A stretch of 61,780 nucleotides of DNA from Firmicutes bacterium AF25-13AC. Lineage in GTDB: Bacteria; Bacillota; Clostridia; Lachnospirales; Lachnospiraceae. A model generated the notes under the pieces. That model was not told the DNA's origin. It was given only the letters and a program-made list of their open reading frames with translations, and did not search any database. The stretch spans positions 1 to 61,780 of the forward strand of contig QUFP01000024.1 in assembly GCA_003478935.1 (NCBI GenBank), given 5' to 3'. Shown here piece by piece: positions 1 through 7,709 of the stretch. Position numbers and translations under genes: made by a program. Within the stretch, counting starts at the first letter, position 1. Every line of letters starts with the position of its first letter.

Positions 1-103
1 GATTTGAATAACCATACTTTTTAATAACAGTACGTATTCCGCCTTCACCATTCAGATAGGCAGTAACGAGTGCCTTCTTTTGTTCAAAACTATATTTAAT
101 CAT
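1..103 (-). CDS. IS3-family transposase OrfA-like, N-terminus only
   Basis: The minus strand reads an ATG at 103 preceded by a GGGAGGT ribosome binding site (111-117) and encodes 34 residues beginning MIKYSFEQKKALVTAYLNGE before the window edge cuts the gene. The helix-turn-helix-like start, with a KK-A-hydrophobic-x-AY-L-x-G pattern followed by IRTVIKKYGYS, resembles the OrfA (helper DNA-binding) protein of IS3-family elements, which acts with OrfB in transposition. Only the N-terminus is visible, so the exact group and whether the element is intact cannot be judged. Confidence 0.6.
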   Translation of the reverse strand, partial: MIKYSFEQKKALVTAYLNGEGGIRTVIKKYGYSN

Positions 104-114
104 AAAAGCAACCT

Positions 115-147
115 CCCAAGTGTTAGATTCTTGGTCTAACTCTTGGG
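115..147 (-). promoter_or_regulatory. Stem-loop in the transposase leader overlapping its ribosome binding site
   Basis: Positions 115-127 (CCCAAGTGTTAGA) pair with 135-147 (TCTAACTCTTGGG) with one mismatch around a 7-base loop. On the minus-strand transcript the 3' arm ends in GGG, which is also the first part of the GGGAGG ribosome binding site of the OrfA-like gene. Such a hairpin could limit translation of the transposase from read-through transcripts, as is known for several insertion sequences. That role is inference here. Confidence 0.4.
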
Positions 148-194
148 GGTCGGCTCATAAATCGGAATTTACTTCTACTTAGACATACAAACTG

Positions 195-223
195 TTGACA
201 GTAAAACTCCTATATAGTATTAT
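195..223 (+). promoter_or_regulatory. Promoter of the marR-radical SAM cassette
   Basis: TTGACA (195-200) and TATTAT (218-223) are separated by 17 bases, a near-consensus sigma-A promoter just upstream of the MarR gene at 253. The -10 lies inside the left arm and loop of the perfect inverted repeat 203-249, so a bound repressor would block it. Confidence 0.6.
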
Positions 224-249
224 TTAATAAAATACTATATAGGAGTTTT
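203..249. repeat. 19-bp perfect inverted repeat, probable MarR operator
   Basis: The arms 203-221 and 231-249 (AAAACTCCTATATAGTATT and its exact complement) flank a 9-base spacer. The repeat covers the -10 box of the cassette promoter and the AGGAG ribosome binding site of the MarR gene (241-245). A dyad of this kind directly before a marR-family gene is the usual autoregulatory site. It could also form an RNA hairpin that hides the ribosome binding site. Confidence 0.55.
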
Positions 250-252
250 TGT

Positions 253-689
253 ATGAAAATGAATGGCGGATTTCTTGTTACCAAAATAAAACAACTTGGA
301 GATCGAATCTTTGAGAAGATTCTCAGCGAAAAGAATATTGATGCGTTTAACGGAGCCCAAGGGCGTATTCTTTATGTACTGTGGCAGGAAGATGGAATCT
401 CAATCAGGTCACTCTCGATTAAATGTGGATTAGCGATAACTTCTCTTACTACGATGCTGGAAAGAATGGAAAATCAAGGCTGATAAGACGCGTTCAGTCT
501 GAAACGGACAAAAGGAAAACACTCCTGTTTCTGACTGAAAAAGCACATGCCTTAAAGGACGAATATGATTCTGTATCTGATAAAATGGGCAGTATTTACT
601 ACAAAGGTTTTTCGGAGGAAGAAATTACCCAGTTTGAGGAATGCCTCGACCGTATCAGAAAGAATCTTGAGGAGTGGCAGAAATCATGA
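253..689 (+). pseudogene. MarR-family regulator of the radical SAM mobile pair, single-base frameshift
   Basis: The first frame (253-483) carries the MarR winged-helix start, including GAQGRILYVLWQEDGISI, SIKCGLAITSLTTMLERM and ENQG. It then stops, and the continuation IRRVQSETDKRKTLLFLTEK (the typical wing and linker) runs in another frame to 689. Adding one base near 478-480 (GG to GGG, giving ENQGLIRRV) restores a 145-residue protein of normal MarR length. The start at 253 follows AGGAG (241-245). The stop overlaps the start of the next gene (ATGA at 686-689), which indicates translational coupling. The protein probably represses the cassette through the palindrome at 203-249. The break may be a sequencing error, since six other genes here show the same type of lesion. 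Confidence 0.75.
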
Positions 690-1375
690 GTATTTGTATC
701 AAAGATCAGATCCAAAACATGAATATCGTTATCGGATGTACAGTGGGGTGTGCATATTGCTATGCCCGCAATAATGTGAAACGCTGGCATATGATTGATG
801 ACTTTGCTGACCCTGAATTCTTTCCGGGTAAGCTCAAGATGATGGAAAAGAAACGTCCGCAGAACTTTCTTCTTACCGGCATGAGCGATCTTTCCGGCTG
901 GAAGTCAGAATGGAGAGACGAGGTATTTGAAAAAATCAGTGAAAATCCACAGCATCAGTTCCTGTTCCTTACAAAGCGACCAGATCTGCTGGATTTTGAT
1001 ACAGATTTGGAAAACGCATGGTTTGGTGTTACGGTGACGAGAAAAGCAGAACTGTGGCGTATTGACGCACTACGGGAAAATGTCAGAGCAAAACACTATC
1101 ATGTTACCTTTGAGCCGCTATTCGACAATCCAGGTTCAGTTGATCTTTCCGGGATCAACTGGATCGTTGTCGGCACCATGACTGGAGTTCAGAGCAGGAA
1201 GGTTCATACGGAGCCGGAGTGGGCATGGTCTCTGACAGATCAGGCGCATGTGCTTGACATTCCGGTATTTATGAAGGAAGATCTTGTCCCTATCATAGGG
1301 AATGAAAATATGATTCAGGAAATGCCGGATGAATTCAATAAAGTGTTGGAGGTACAGAGATCATGGCAGAAGTAA
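686..1375 (+). CDS. Radical SAM mobile pair protein A (DUF5131/Gp37-like)
   Basis: The 229-residue protein has a CX3CX2C radical SAM motif (C18, C22, C25 in GCTVGCAYCYARN), followed by LLTGMSDLSGW, FLFLTKRPDLL and VTFEPLF segments. The latter resemble the DUF5131 (phage Gp37/Gp68-like) family. It should bind a 4Fe-4S cluster and S-adenosylmethionine, but its substrate is unknown. ATG 686 is chosen over the in-frame GTG 674 because GAGGAG lies at 669-674 and ATGA overlaps the MarR stop. It overlaps the next radical SAM gene by 13 bases. A MarR regulator followed by two small radical SAM proteins matches the recognised but functionally unexplained mobile pair arrangement. Confidence 0.8.
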   Translation: MSICIKDQIQNMNIVIGCTVGCAYCYARNNVKRWHMIDDFADPEFFPGKLKMMEKKRPQNFLLTGMSDLSGWKSEWRDEVFEKISENPQHQFLFLTKRPDLLDFDTDLENAWFGVTVTRKAELWRIDALRENVRAKHYHVTFEPLFDNPGSVDLSGINWIVVGTMTGVQSRKVHTEPEWAWSLTDQAHVLDIPVFMKEDLVPIIGNENMIQEMPDEFNKVLEVQRSWQK

Positions 1376-2271
1376 TAAATGGAATCCTCATTAATGAGGC
1401 GGAAACAAAGAACATCATGACCAAGTCCAGTCTGCCTGTAGGCGGTTACTCGGTCAATCCATATGTAGGCTGTACACACGCCTGCAAGTATTGCTATGCT
1501 TCTTTTATGAAGCGCTTTACCGGACACAAGGAGGAATGGGGCACTTTCCTTGATGTGAAGCATTGGCCGGAAATTAAGAATCCGAAGAAATATGCCGGAC
1601 AGCGGGTGGTCATCGGTTCTGTGACAGATGGCTACAATCCACAGGAGGAGCAATTCGGGAATACCAGAAAACTTCTGGAGCAGCTGATCGGCAGTGACGC
1701 AGATATTCTGATCTGCACAAAGTCGGATCTTGTGGTACGGGATATTGATCTGCTGAAGAAGCTTGGACGAGTAACCGTTTCATGGTCGATCAACACACTA
1801 GATGAAAATTTCAAGAACGATATGGACTCTGCTTCTAGCATTGAGCGCCGTATCGCTGCTATGAAGCAGGTATATGAAGCAGGTATCCGTACAGTCTGTT
1901 TCGTATCCCCGGTATTCCCAGGTATCACGGATTTTGAAGCAATCTTTGAGCGGGTAAAGGATCAGTGCGATCTGTTCTGGCTCGAAAATCTCAATCTTCG
2001 AGGCGGTTTCAAAAAGACAATTATGGATTATATCGCCGGAAAATATCCTGATCTTGTACCACTTTACGACGAGATCTATAACAAGCATAACCGCAGCTAC
2101 TTTGAAGCACTTGAAGTAAAAGCTGAGGAAATGGCTAAGAAGTATGATTGTCCCTTTGTGGATAATGAAATGCCTTATGGCAGAGTCCCACAGGGACATC
2201 CGGTGATCGTAGATTATTTCTATCATGAGGAAATCCGAGGGACAGAGAATACAGGAAAAAGAAATCGTTAA
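1363..2271 (+). CDS. Radical SAM mobile pair protein B (SPL-like)
   Basis: The 302-residue radical SAM protein has C37, C41 and C44 in the GCTHACKYCYASF motif. The fold-typical segments RVVIGSVTDGYNPQEEQ, ADILICTKSDLVVRDIDLL and VTVSWSINTLDENF follow, resembling spore photoproduct lyase-type and other small Elp3-like radical SAM proteins. Translation starts at ATG 1363 after GGAGGT (1348-1353), inside the end of protein A, so the two are co-translated and probably work together. Its substrate is not known. The gene closes the cassette and a hairpin terminator (2371-2406) follows. Confidence 0.8.
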   Translation: MAEVINGILINEAETKNIMTKSSLPVGGYSVNPYVGCTHACKYCYASFMKRFTGHKEEWGTFLDVKHWPEIKNPKKYAGQRVVIGSVTDGYNPQEEQFGNTRKLLEQLIGSDADILICTKSDLVVRDIDLLKKLGRVTVSWSINTLDENFKNDMDSASSIERRIAAMKQVYEAGIRTVCFVSPVFPGITDFEAIFERVKDQCDLFWLENLNLRGGFKKTIMDYIAGKYPDLVPLYDEIYNKHNRSYFEALEVKAEEMAKKYDCPFVDNEMPYGRVPQGHPVIVDYFYHEEIRGTENTGKRNR

Positions 2272-2370
2272 TCTAAACGAAAATTAAACTGATGATGGTG
2301 GAGAGATTTATTTATCGCCATTTGAAATCGAGAAGTTCCAGTTTATCAGTATCAAAAATAGAATATGAAC

Positions 2371-2406
2371 AACAAAAAACATCGTAGCAATACGGTGTTT
2401 TTTGTT
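2371..2406. terminator. Hairpin terminator after the radical SAM cassette
   Basis: AACAAAAAACATCG (2371-2384) pairs with CGGTGTTTTTTGTT (2393-2406) around an 8-base loop, giving A- and T-rich flanks on both strands as in a bidirectional terminator. The remaining non-coding DNA in 2272-2580 shows only a short open stretch at about 2296-2367 (reading GGEIYLSPFEIEKFQF) that may be a gene remnant. It also holds the leader of the next small gene. Confidence 0.6.
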
Positions 2407-2580
2407 ACCCAAAACCCACAATTCAATATATAACCACAGGTTAGTACAAAATACCTTGCGTGATTTTTTGAAAGGTTTAGAACGGGAATTTCCCCTGATT
2501 TACGCCCCGATAAATGACATAAACAAGGCTTAATGTATCTTTCCTGTGGTTTTTATTTTCAGACGGAAAGGTGGATTGAT

Positions 2581-2766
2581 ATGCCGAGAATGAGCAATAA
2601 ACGGAAACAAGAGTGGGCGTTGTTTCTGAATGATCGAAACCGCATTACTTATAAAGAGCTTTGCAGAAAATGCGAAAATGACTGCAAGCAGAGCTTCCGC
2701 TGTGTTGTTGTGCATTGCCCAAAATATTTATCGAAAAGGAGAACAAAGAAATATGAAAATGATTGA
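2581..2766 (+). CDS. Small Cys-rich protein of a conjugative-element module
   Basis: This 61-residue basic protein (MPRMSNKRKQEWALFLNDRN) carries four cysteines (CRKC, NDC, FRC, and HC near the end) and resembles the small conserved proteins encoded just ahead of RepA-like ATPases in Firmicutes integrative conjugative elements. ATG 2581 is preferred over an upstream in-frame ATG at 2533 because AAAGGTGG lies at 2567-2574. Its end overlaps the start of the ATPase fragment by 14 bases, so the two were co-translated. Its function is unknown, and a DNA-associated role is only a guess. Confidence 0.55.
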   Translation: MPRMSNKRKQEWALFLNDRNRITYKELCRKCENDCKQSFRCVVVHCPKYLSKRRTKKYEND

Positions 2767-3196
2767 CAATGAAATGAATGTAACTGTACCTCTTGAAATT
2801 ATCAAGGCAAGTGAAATCGAGCCGAAAAAAGTAAAGTGGCTGTGGTATCCGTATATTCCCTTTGGTAAGGTTACGCTGTTGCAGGGAGATCCGGGCGATG
2901 GGAAAAGCAAGTTAATGCTTTCCATTGCTGCCCTGCTCTCAAAGGGAGAACCGCTACCCTTTACAGAAACGGAAAAATATGAGCCAATGACTATCATTTA
3001 TCAGACAACGGAAGATGATGCAGACGATACGGTAGTACCCCGTTTCAATTCTGCCGACGGAAACGGAGAAAATCTAATCTTCATCAAAGAAGATGAAAAG
3101 ACTTTGTCTTTCGGAGATAACCGCATTCGTGAAGCGATTGAAAAGTACAATGCAAAGCTCTTAATTCTTGACCCGTTGAGTTTTGTAGTGGTATAA
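2753..3196 (+). pseudogene. RepA-like AAA/RecA-fold ATPase, 3'-truncated
   Basis: ATG 2753 follows AAAGGAGA (2735-2742). The product keeps a Walker A motif GDPGDGKS (residues 45-52) in a P-loop start, IYQTTEDDADDTVVPRF, and a Walker B strand LLILDPLS at its end. It then reads four foreign residues (FVVV) and stops at 147 residues. Family members (AAA_25, RepA-like replication or mobilisation ATPases of mobile elements) are normally about 350-400 residues. The gene therefore ends at a deletion or recombination junction around 3180, immediately before the sensor kinase promoter. The fragment lacks the C-terminal half and is unlikely to function. Confidence 0.7.
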
Positions 3197-3197
3197 T
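3168..3197 (+). promoter_or_regulatory. Candidate promoter spanning the mobile-element junction
   Basis: TTGACC (3168-3173), which also encodes the LDP of the truncated ATPase, lies 18 bases before a perfect TATAAT (3192-3197). The -35 comes from the mobile remnant and the -10 from the flanking DNA, so the sensor kinase at 3291 may be driven by a hybrid promoter. This is prediction from sequence only. Confidence 0.45.
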
Positions 3198-3214
3198 AAA
3201 TTTGTAACACATTG

Positions 3215-3244
3215 TTCGAATAATATATTATAATATTATTCAAA
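3215..3244. repeat. AT-rich inverted repeat upstream of sensor kinase
   Basis: TTCGAATAATAT (3215-3226) pairs with ATATTATTCAAA (3233-3244) with one mismatch and a 6-base spacer. It lies between the candidate promoter and the kinase start at 3291 and could be an operator or a leader hairpin. Confidence 0.4.
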
Positions 3245-3290
3245 CAAGGAGATGTATAGAGAAATATATTTGACAGACAGGAGATTTAAT

Positions 3291-6113
3291 ATGATTTCGA
3301 GAGCAAAGAAATATGTGGCAGTGTTACTGGTTTTTGTATGCGTGTGTATGATATTTTCTCCCCGGACTGCATATGCAGCCGAGGACAGTTCGCAGCATGA
3401 AACTGTCAAAGTCGGTTTCTTTGCCATGGATGGTTATCATGTGATGGATGAAGAAGGCAACCGCAGTGGGTATGGCTATGATTTTCTTCGGCTGATGGCC
3501 CGTTATTGGGATGTAGATTACGAGTATGTCGGATACGGTAAGAGCTGGGAAGATATGCAGCAGATGCTCGAAGACGGCGAGATCGACATGGTAACATCTG
3601 CCCGCAAAACACCGGACAGAGAAGAAAAGTTTGATTTTTCACGTCCGATCGGAACGAATAATGGGATTCTGACCGTCCGCAGTGACAACAGCACGATTGT
3701 GGACGGCAATTACAGCACTTACAACGGTATGCGTGTGGCGCTTTTGAACGGAAACACCCGGAATGAAGAGTTTGCGGATTTTGCAGACAACAAAGGATTT
3801 ACATATGTTCCATCTTATTTTGATACGACCGCAGAAATGGAGGAAGCCCTTCAGAGCGGAAAAGTTGATGCGATTGTTACCAGTTCTCTGAGAAAAACAA
3901 ACAATGAGCGTATTGTGGATAAATTTGGCAGCAGCGATTTCTATGTCATTGTTAAAAAAGGCAATACAAAATTGCTGAATGAGATCAATTATGCAATCGA
4001 CCAGATGAATGCAGTTGAGGGTGACTGGAAAACGACACTTTATAAAAAAAATTATGAAAGCATAGAAACTAAGAATCTGGAATATACGGAGAAAGAAAAA
4101 AGCATTATTTCACAGTATTCCAAGGACAACCCGCTTCATGTTCTGTGTGATCCGACCCGTCAGCCATATTCTTATAATGAAAATGGTGAGATGAAGGGTA
4201 TTATCCCGGATTACTTTAGGAAAATTGCAGACTATGCGGGGATTTCCTATGAGTTTCTTACACCTGCCACCAGAGATGAGTATATTGCCTATCAGAAAAA
4301 TAGGGAAACCACAGATATAAGCATCGATGCGCGTCTGGAAACAGATAACTATGCTGAGACGAAAAAATGGGGGATTACTGCACCTTTCATTACGATGCAG
4401 CTGGCGAGGGTGACACGGCGTGACTTTGATGGAAAAATTAATGTTGTTACTACTGTTGACCAGACAGCATCAAATTCAATTGAAGATGCAATGGCACCCG
4501 GTGCAGAAAAACTGATGTGCAGTACCCGACAGGAAATGATGGAAGCTGTCCGTAAGGGTAAAGCAGATGCTGCCTTCGTCTACTATTACATGGCACAGGC
4601 GTTTGTGAACAGTGACACTACGGGCACCATGACATATACTCTGCTGGAACAGCCTACATTCACCTACCGCATGGTAATTTCCTCAACTGAGAACCATGCG
4701 CTGGCTGGTATTCTGACGAAAGCAATGTATGCCATGCCCAAAAATCTTGTTGAAGATCTTGCAGCACAGTATACTACATACAAAGCAACAGAGCTGACAT
4801 TTGTTGACTTGATACGTCTGCATCCTGTTGTTACTGTTTGGGTTCTACTTATTTTTGGATGGCTGCTGACTGCTATGGCTGTGATAATGGTGCGTCTCAG
4901 TGCAAGAAAAAAAGCTCAGAAGGCGGCCCAGGAGAAAGCTGAGGAAATGGCGGAACTGGCAGAGCATGCACAGGCTGCAAACAAGGCAAAAACAGCATTT
5001 CTGTCACACATGTCCCATGATATGAGGACACCGATGAATGCAATCATAGGATTTACCGGTATTGCAATGAAAAACAATCCGTCAGACGAAGTGAAAAATT
5101 GTCTGGAAAAGATTGACGAAAGCTCAGAGCATTTACTGTCGCTGATCAATGATGTATTAGATCTGACTCGCATCGAAAGTGGAAAAGTGAATTACAATCC
5201 GGTATCGGCGGATGTGAAAAACATTACAGATTCTGCATTGGATATTACAAAAGGCTTTCTTACGAACAGGGATATCAACTTTAAGATTCAGCGTGAAGAA
5301 GCAAAGATTCCCAATGTACTTGCGGATTCTGCACGCCTGCGTGATGTGCTGGTCAATATTCTGAGCAATGCCGTAAAATACACTCCGGATGGAGGGACGA
5401 TTACCTTTGAAGCCCGGTGTCAGGAAAAGGGCGGGGATGGATATATAAATATGCGTTACCGTATTTCGGATACTGGTATTGGCATGAGTGAGGAATTTAC
5501 AAAAGAAGTTTTTGAGGAATTTGCACAGGAAAATTCCGATGTGAGAACGCAGTACCATGGAGTTGGACTGGGGATGGCTATCGTAAAGAAGTATGTAGAT
5601 ATGATGGGTGGAACCATTTCCGTGCAGAGTAAAAAGCATGAGGGAACCACATTTACTGTGGATATTCCTTTGGAAATTACAGATAAGGAATGTAATAAGT
5701 CAGACACAGGTATTTCTGAAAAGGTGAATCTTACAGGTGTGAATGTCCTTCTTGCAGAGGATAATGAACTGAATGCAGAGATTGCTGCCGTGCAGTTGGA
5801 AGAGTTCGGGATGAATGTAGAAAGAGCTGTGGATGGAAAGAATGCTGTTGAGATTTTCAGAAATCATCCGGAAGGCACATTTGATGTAATCCTGATGGAT
5901 ATCATGATGCCTGAGATGAATGGTTATGAAGCGGCAAAAGCAATCAGGGCAATGAATGACAGACCGGATGGAAAAAACATTCCTATTATAGCAATGACAG
6001 CGAATTCATTTGCAGAAGATGTTCAGGCATCACTGGATGCAGGAATGAACGCACATTTGTCAAAGCCGATTGTGATTGATGAAGTTATAAAAACGATTTT
6101 AAAGTATGTATAG
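3291..6113 (+). CDS. Hybrid sensor histidine kinase with two substrate-binding-protein sensor domains
   Basis: The 940-residue membrane sensor has several parts in order. A signal peptide ending around TAYAAEDSS comes first. Two SBP_bac_3-type domains follow (about 40-265 and 275-500), like amino-acid binding proteins. A transmembrane helix (about 510-535) and a short coiled coil lead to HisKA with H576 in SHDMRTPMNAI. The ATPase has the N-box LSNAVKYTP, DTGIGM and GLGMAI. A receiver domain closes the protein, with D870 in ILMDIMMPEMNGYE. ATG 3291 is preferred because CAGGAG lies 8 bases upstream, whereas ATG 3252 abuts its own AAGGAG. No output regulator is adjacent, so the phosphoryl target is unknown. 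A paralogue of the same design lies at 14178-17149. Confidence 0.9.
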   Translation: MISRAKKYVAVLLVFVCVCMIFSPRTAYAAEDSSQHETVKVGFFAMDGYHVMDEEGNRSGYGYDFLRLMARYWDVDYEYVGYGKSWEDMQQMLEDGEIDMVTSARKTPDREEKFDFSRPIGTNNGILTVRSDNSTIVDGNYSTYNGMRVALLNGNTRNEEFADFADNKGFTYVPSYFDTTAEMEEALQSGKVDAIVTSSLRKTNNERIVDKFGSSDFYVIVKKGNTKLLNEINYAIDQMNAVEGDWKTTLYKKNYESIETKNLEYTEKEKSIISQYSKDNPLHVLCDPTRQPYSYNENGEMKGIIPDYFRKIADYAGISYEFLTPATRDEYIAYQKNRETTDISIDARLETDNYAETKKWGITAPFITMQLARVTRRDFDGKINVVTTVDQTASNSIEDAMAPGAEKLMCSTRQEMMEAVRKGKADAAFVYYYMAQAFVNSDTTGTMTYTLLEQPTFTYRMVISSTENHALAGILTKAMYAMPKNLVEDLAAQYTTYKATELTFVDLIRLHPVVTVWVLLIFGWLLTAMAVIMVRLSARKKAQKAAQEKAEEMAELAEHAQAANKAKTAFLSHMSHDMRTPMNAIIGFTGIAMKNNPSDEVKNCLEKIDESSEHLLSLINDVLDLTRIESGKVNYNPVSADVKNITDSALDITKGFLTNRDINFKIQREEAKIPNVLADSARLRDVLVNILSNAVKYTPDGGTITFEARCQEKGGDGYINMRYRISDTGIGMSEEFTKEVFEEFAQENSDVRTQYHGVGLGMAIVKKYVDMMGGTISVQSKKHEGTTFTVDIPLEITDKECNKSDTGISEKVNLTGVNVLLAEDNELNAEIAAVQLEEFGMNVERAVDGKNAVEIFRNHPEGTFDVILMDIMMPEMNGYEAAKAIRAMNDRPDGKNIPIIAMTANSFAEDVQASLDAGMNAHLSKPIVIDEVIKTILKYV

Positions 6114-6152
6114 AGAACCAGGGGGACATCATTACCTGTCCCCATTGGCTCT
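6114..6152. repeat. GGGACA/TGTCCC hairpin repeat, copy 1
   Basis: The segment reads AGAACCA-GGGGGACA, an 8-base loop, then TGTCCCC-ATTGGCTCT, giving a palindrome directly after the kinase stop. Related copies lie at 19155, 28684 and 45718, with a half copy at 14017. It may act as a terminator here, though there is no T-run. Confidence 0.6.
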
Positions 6153-6172
6153 AAAAACGGAGGGTATTGGGA

Positions 6173-7066
6173 ATGAGTGAATTGTGGGATGTATATACAA
6201 TAGATCGGAAGAAAAATGGAAAAATTTGCGCTCGTGGAGAACAGGAGAATCTTTTGAATGATGAATTTCATTTATGGGTTATGGTTTGGATTAAGAATCC
6301 TAAAACCGGGAAATATTTGGTGTCACAGCGCTCGGCAGATAAGGATACGGATCCATTAAAGTGGGAAACTGTTGCGGGACATTCCATAGCAGGAGATACC
6401 AGTTTAGATGCTGCTTTAAGAGAAGTATTTGAGGAAGTAGGAATCATGTTAGAACGTGAAAAAGCAACTGTTCTTGCTACAAAAGTGGCTCTTACTTATG
6501 ACGGATTTAGACATAATTGGATAAGAGATTCTTATTATTTTGAAACAACAGAAGAACCAGACCTACAAAGGGCAACAACAAATGAAGTGATTCAAACAAG
6601 ATGGCTCACAGTAGCGGAAATTAGGAAAATGTATGATCATGGTGATTGCTGTCTGAATATGAAAGATATTTTTGTATTTGAGGACAACCCTGTCCCATCA
6701 AACCGATATCAGGATATTATTGGTCAAGTAGTAAGAGGAAAGATAGATCGTCCTAAGGGAAGCTGCCACCCACGCCATAAAGAGATGATTTATCCAATCA
6801 ATTATGGGTATGTTACCGGGATAAAAGGTGGAGACGGAGCAGAGCAGGATATCTATCTTTTGGGAGAGAATTCGGCTGTTGCAGAATATACAGGAAAAGT
6901 TATTGCCGTATATCATCGATATGATGATAATGAAACGAAATGGATTGTGGTTCCTTGTGACGAAAAAGGAGTTATACATAGTGATGTAGAACTTCCGAGT
7001 GATGATGAAATATATGCACAGATTGCATTTCAAGAACAGTTTTTTAGTGGCGTTTTGATAAGATAG
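6173..7066 (+). CDS. NUDIX hydrolase fused to a pyrophosphatase-like domain
   Basis: The 297-residue protein has two parts. Residues about 30-165 form a NUDIX domain with Nudix box G69-x5-D-x7-REVFEEVGI, where the first glutamate of the consensus is replaced by aspartate. An internal WETVAGHS and YYFE segment agrees with isopentenyl-diphosphate isomerase-like NUDIX proteins. Residues about 185-270 (DRPKGSCHPRHKEMIYPINY, EQDIYLLG, GKVIAVYHRYDD) resemble the small inorganic-pyrophosphatase-like proteins of Clostridia. The start ATG 6173 follows CGGAGGG (6158-6164). A fused nucleotide-diphosphate hydrolase and pyrophosphatase is plausible, but no substrate can be named. Confidence 0.75.
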   Translation: MSELWDVYTIDRKKNGKICARGEQENLLNDEFHLWVMVWIKNPKTGKYLVSQRSADKDTDPLKWETVAGHSIAGDTSLDAALREVFEEVGIMLEREKATVLATKVALTYDGFRHNWIRDSYYFETTEEPDLQRATTNEVIQTRWLTVAEIRKMYDHGDCCLNMKDIFVFEDNPVPSNRYQDIIGQVVRGKIDRPKGSCHPRHKEMIYPINYGYVTGIKGGDGAEQDIYLLGENSAVAEYTGKVIAVYHRYDDNETKWIVVPCDEKGVIHSDVELPSDDEIYAQIAFQEQFFSGVLIR

Positions 7067-7068
7067 AT

Positions 7069-7447
7069 GTGTATACGATAGTAACTTGGAACCAGCGTAA
7101 TTGTGGGAAAAGTTATAGCAAAGAGCAGAACGATGTGGCTTTGACAAAAGACTTGCTTTTAACTGATGGGAAGGAAGTTACAGAGTAAGCGATGAATAAG
7201 GCTAAATACAGATATGAGTACATATTTGGATTTTTATTCTTCTGGTGAATTTGCGAGTTTCTCAATCAAGGATAAGGTTGAATATCAAGTTTCTTTCTAT
7301 AATATAAACGGTGACAGGGATTATCAAACTAATTACAAATTGGCGCAAGAGTATTTTGAAGAAGTAAGCGCACCATATAAACAGATGTTTATTATGGAAG
7401 ATATGACGCACGGATTACTAGAAAGAAAATCTGGTAACAACTCATAA
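7069..7447 (+). pseudogene. Decayed alpha/beta hydrolase (proline iminopeptidase-like)
   Basis: Two pieces in different frames belong to one family. Positions 7069-7188 encode VYTIVTWNQRNCGKSYSKEQ and onward, equivalent to the VVTWDQRGCG strand-2 region. Positions 7214-7447 encode YQVSFYNINGDRDYQTNYKL and end with EDMTHGLLE, equivalent to the C-terminal GDRDY acid loop and the catalytic His. The stretch in between, which should contain the lid and nucleophile Ser, is missing. The gene is therefore a deletion remnant rather than a single-base break. The 78-codon downstream piece has an ATG but no convincing ribosome binding site. Confidence 0.6.
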
Positions 7448-7680
7448 CAAATTATGAAAATTACAACATTTATCACAACAGTATTGATATATGCACTTAT
7501 GCCGGATATATTCTGCGGATTGACTGTTGGGAGGCAGAAAAGAATTTAAAAATAACTCCTGGTTCTGAATGTGCATTGAATGCGCTTGCCATAGACAACC
7601 CTTTGGAGTATGCACGACTTTACCTTGATGGGACTATGCAAATGTGGATTGATGCAGAGGATAGTTTTGAATTGTGGTAA
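7438..7680 (+). pseudogene. Start-less small conserved protein fragment (DUF6061-like)
   Basis: An open frame without an initiation codon reads NYENYNIYHNSIDICTYAGY, ILRIDCWEAEKNLKITPGSE and CALNALAIDNPLEYARLYLD, ending in DSFELW at 7680. The LAIDNPLEYARLYLDG pattern resembles small uncharacterised proteins of Clostridia (DUF6061-like, from memory). The lack of a start and the overlap with the decayed hydrolase upstream suggest a remnant in a decaying patch. No function can be assigned. Confidence 0.4.
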
Positions 7681-7709
7681 TTATACAGGATTGCTAAGAA
7701 AGGGGTTCT

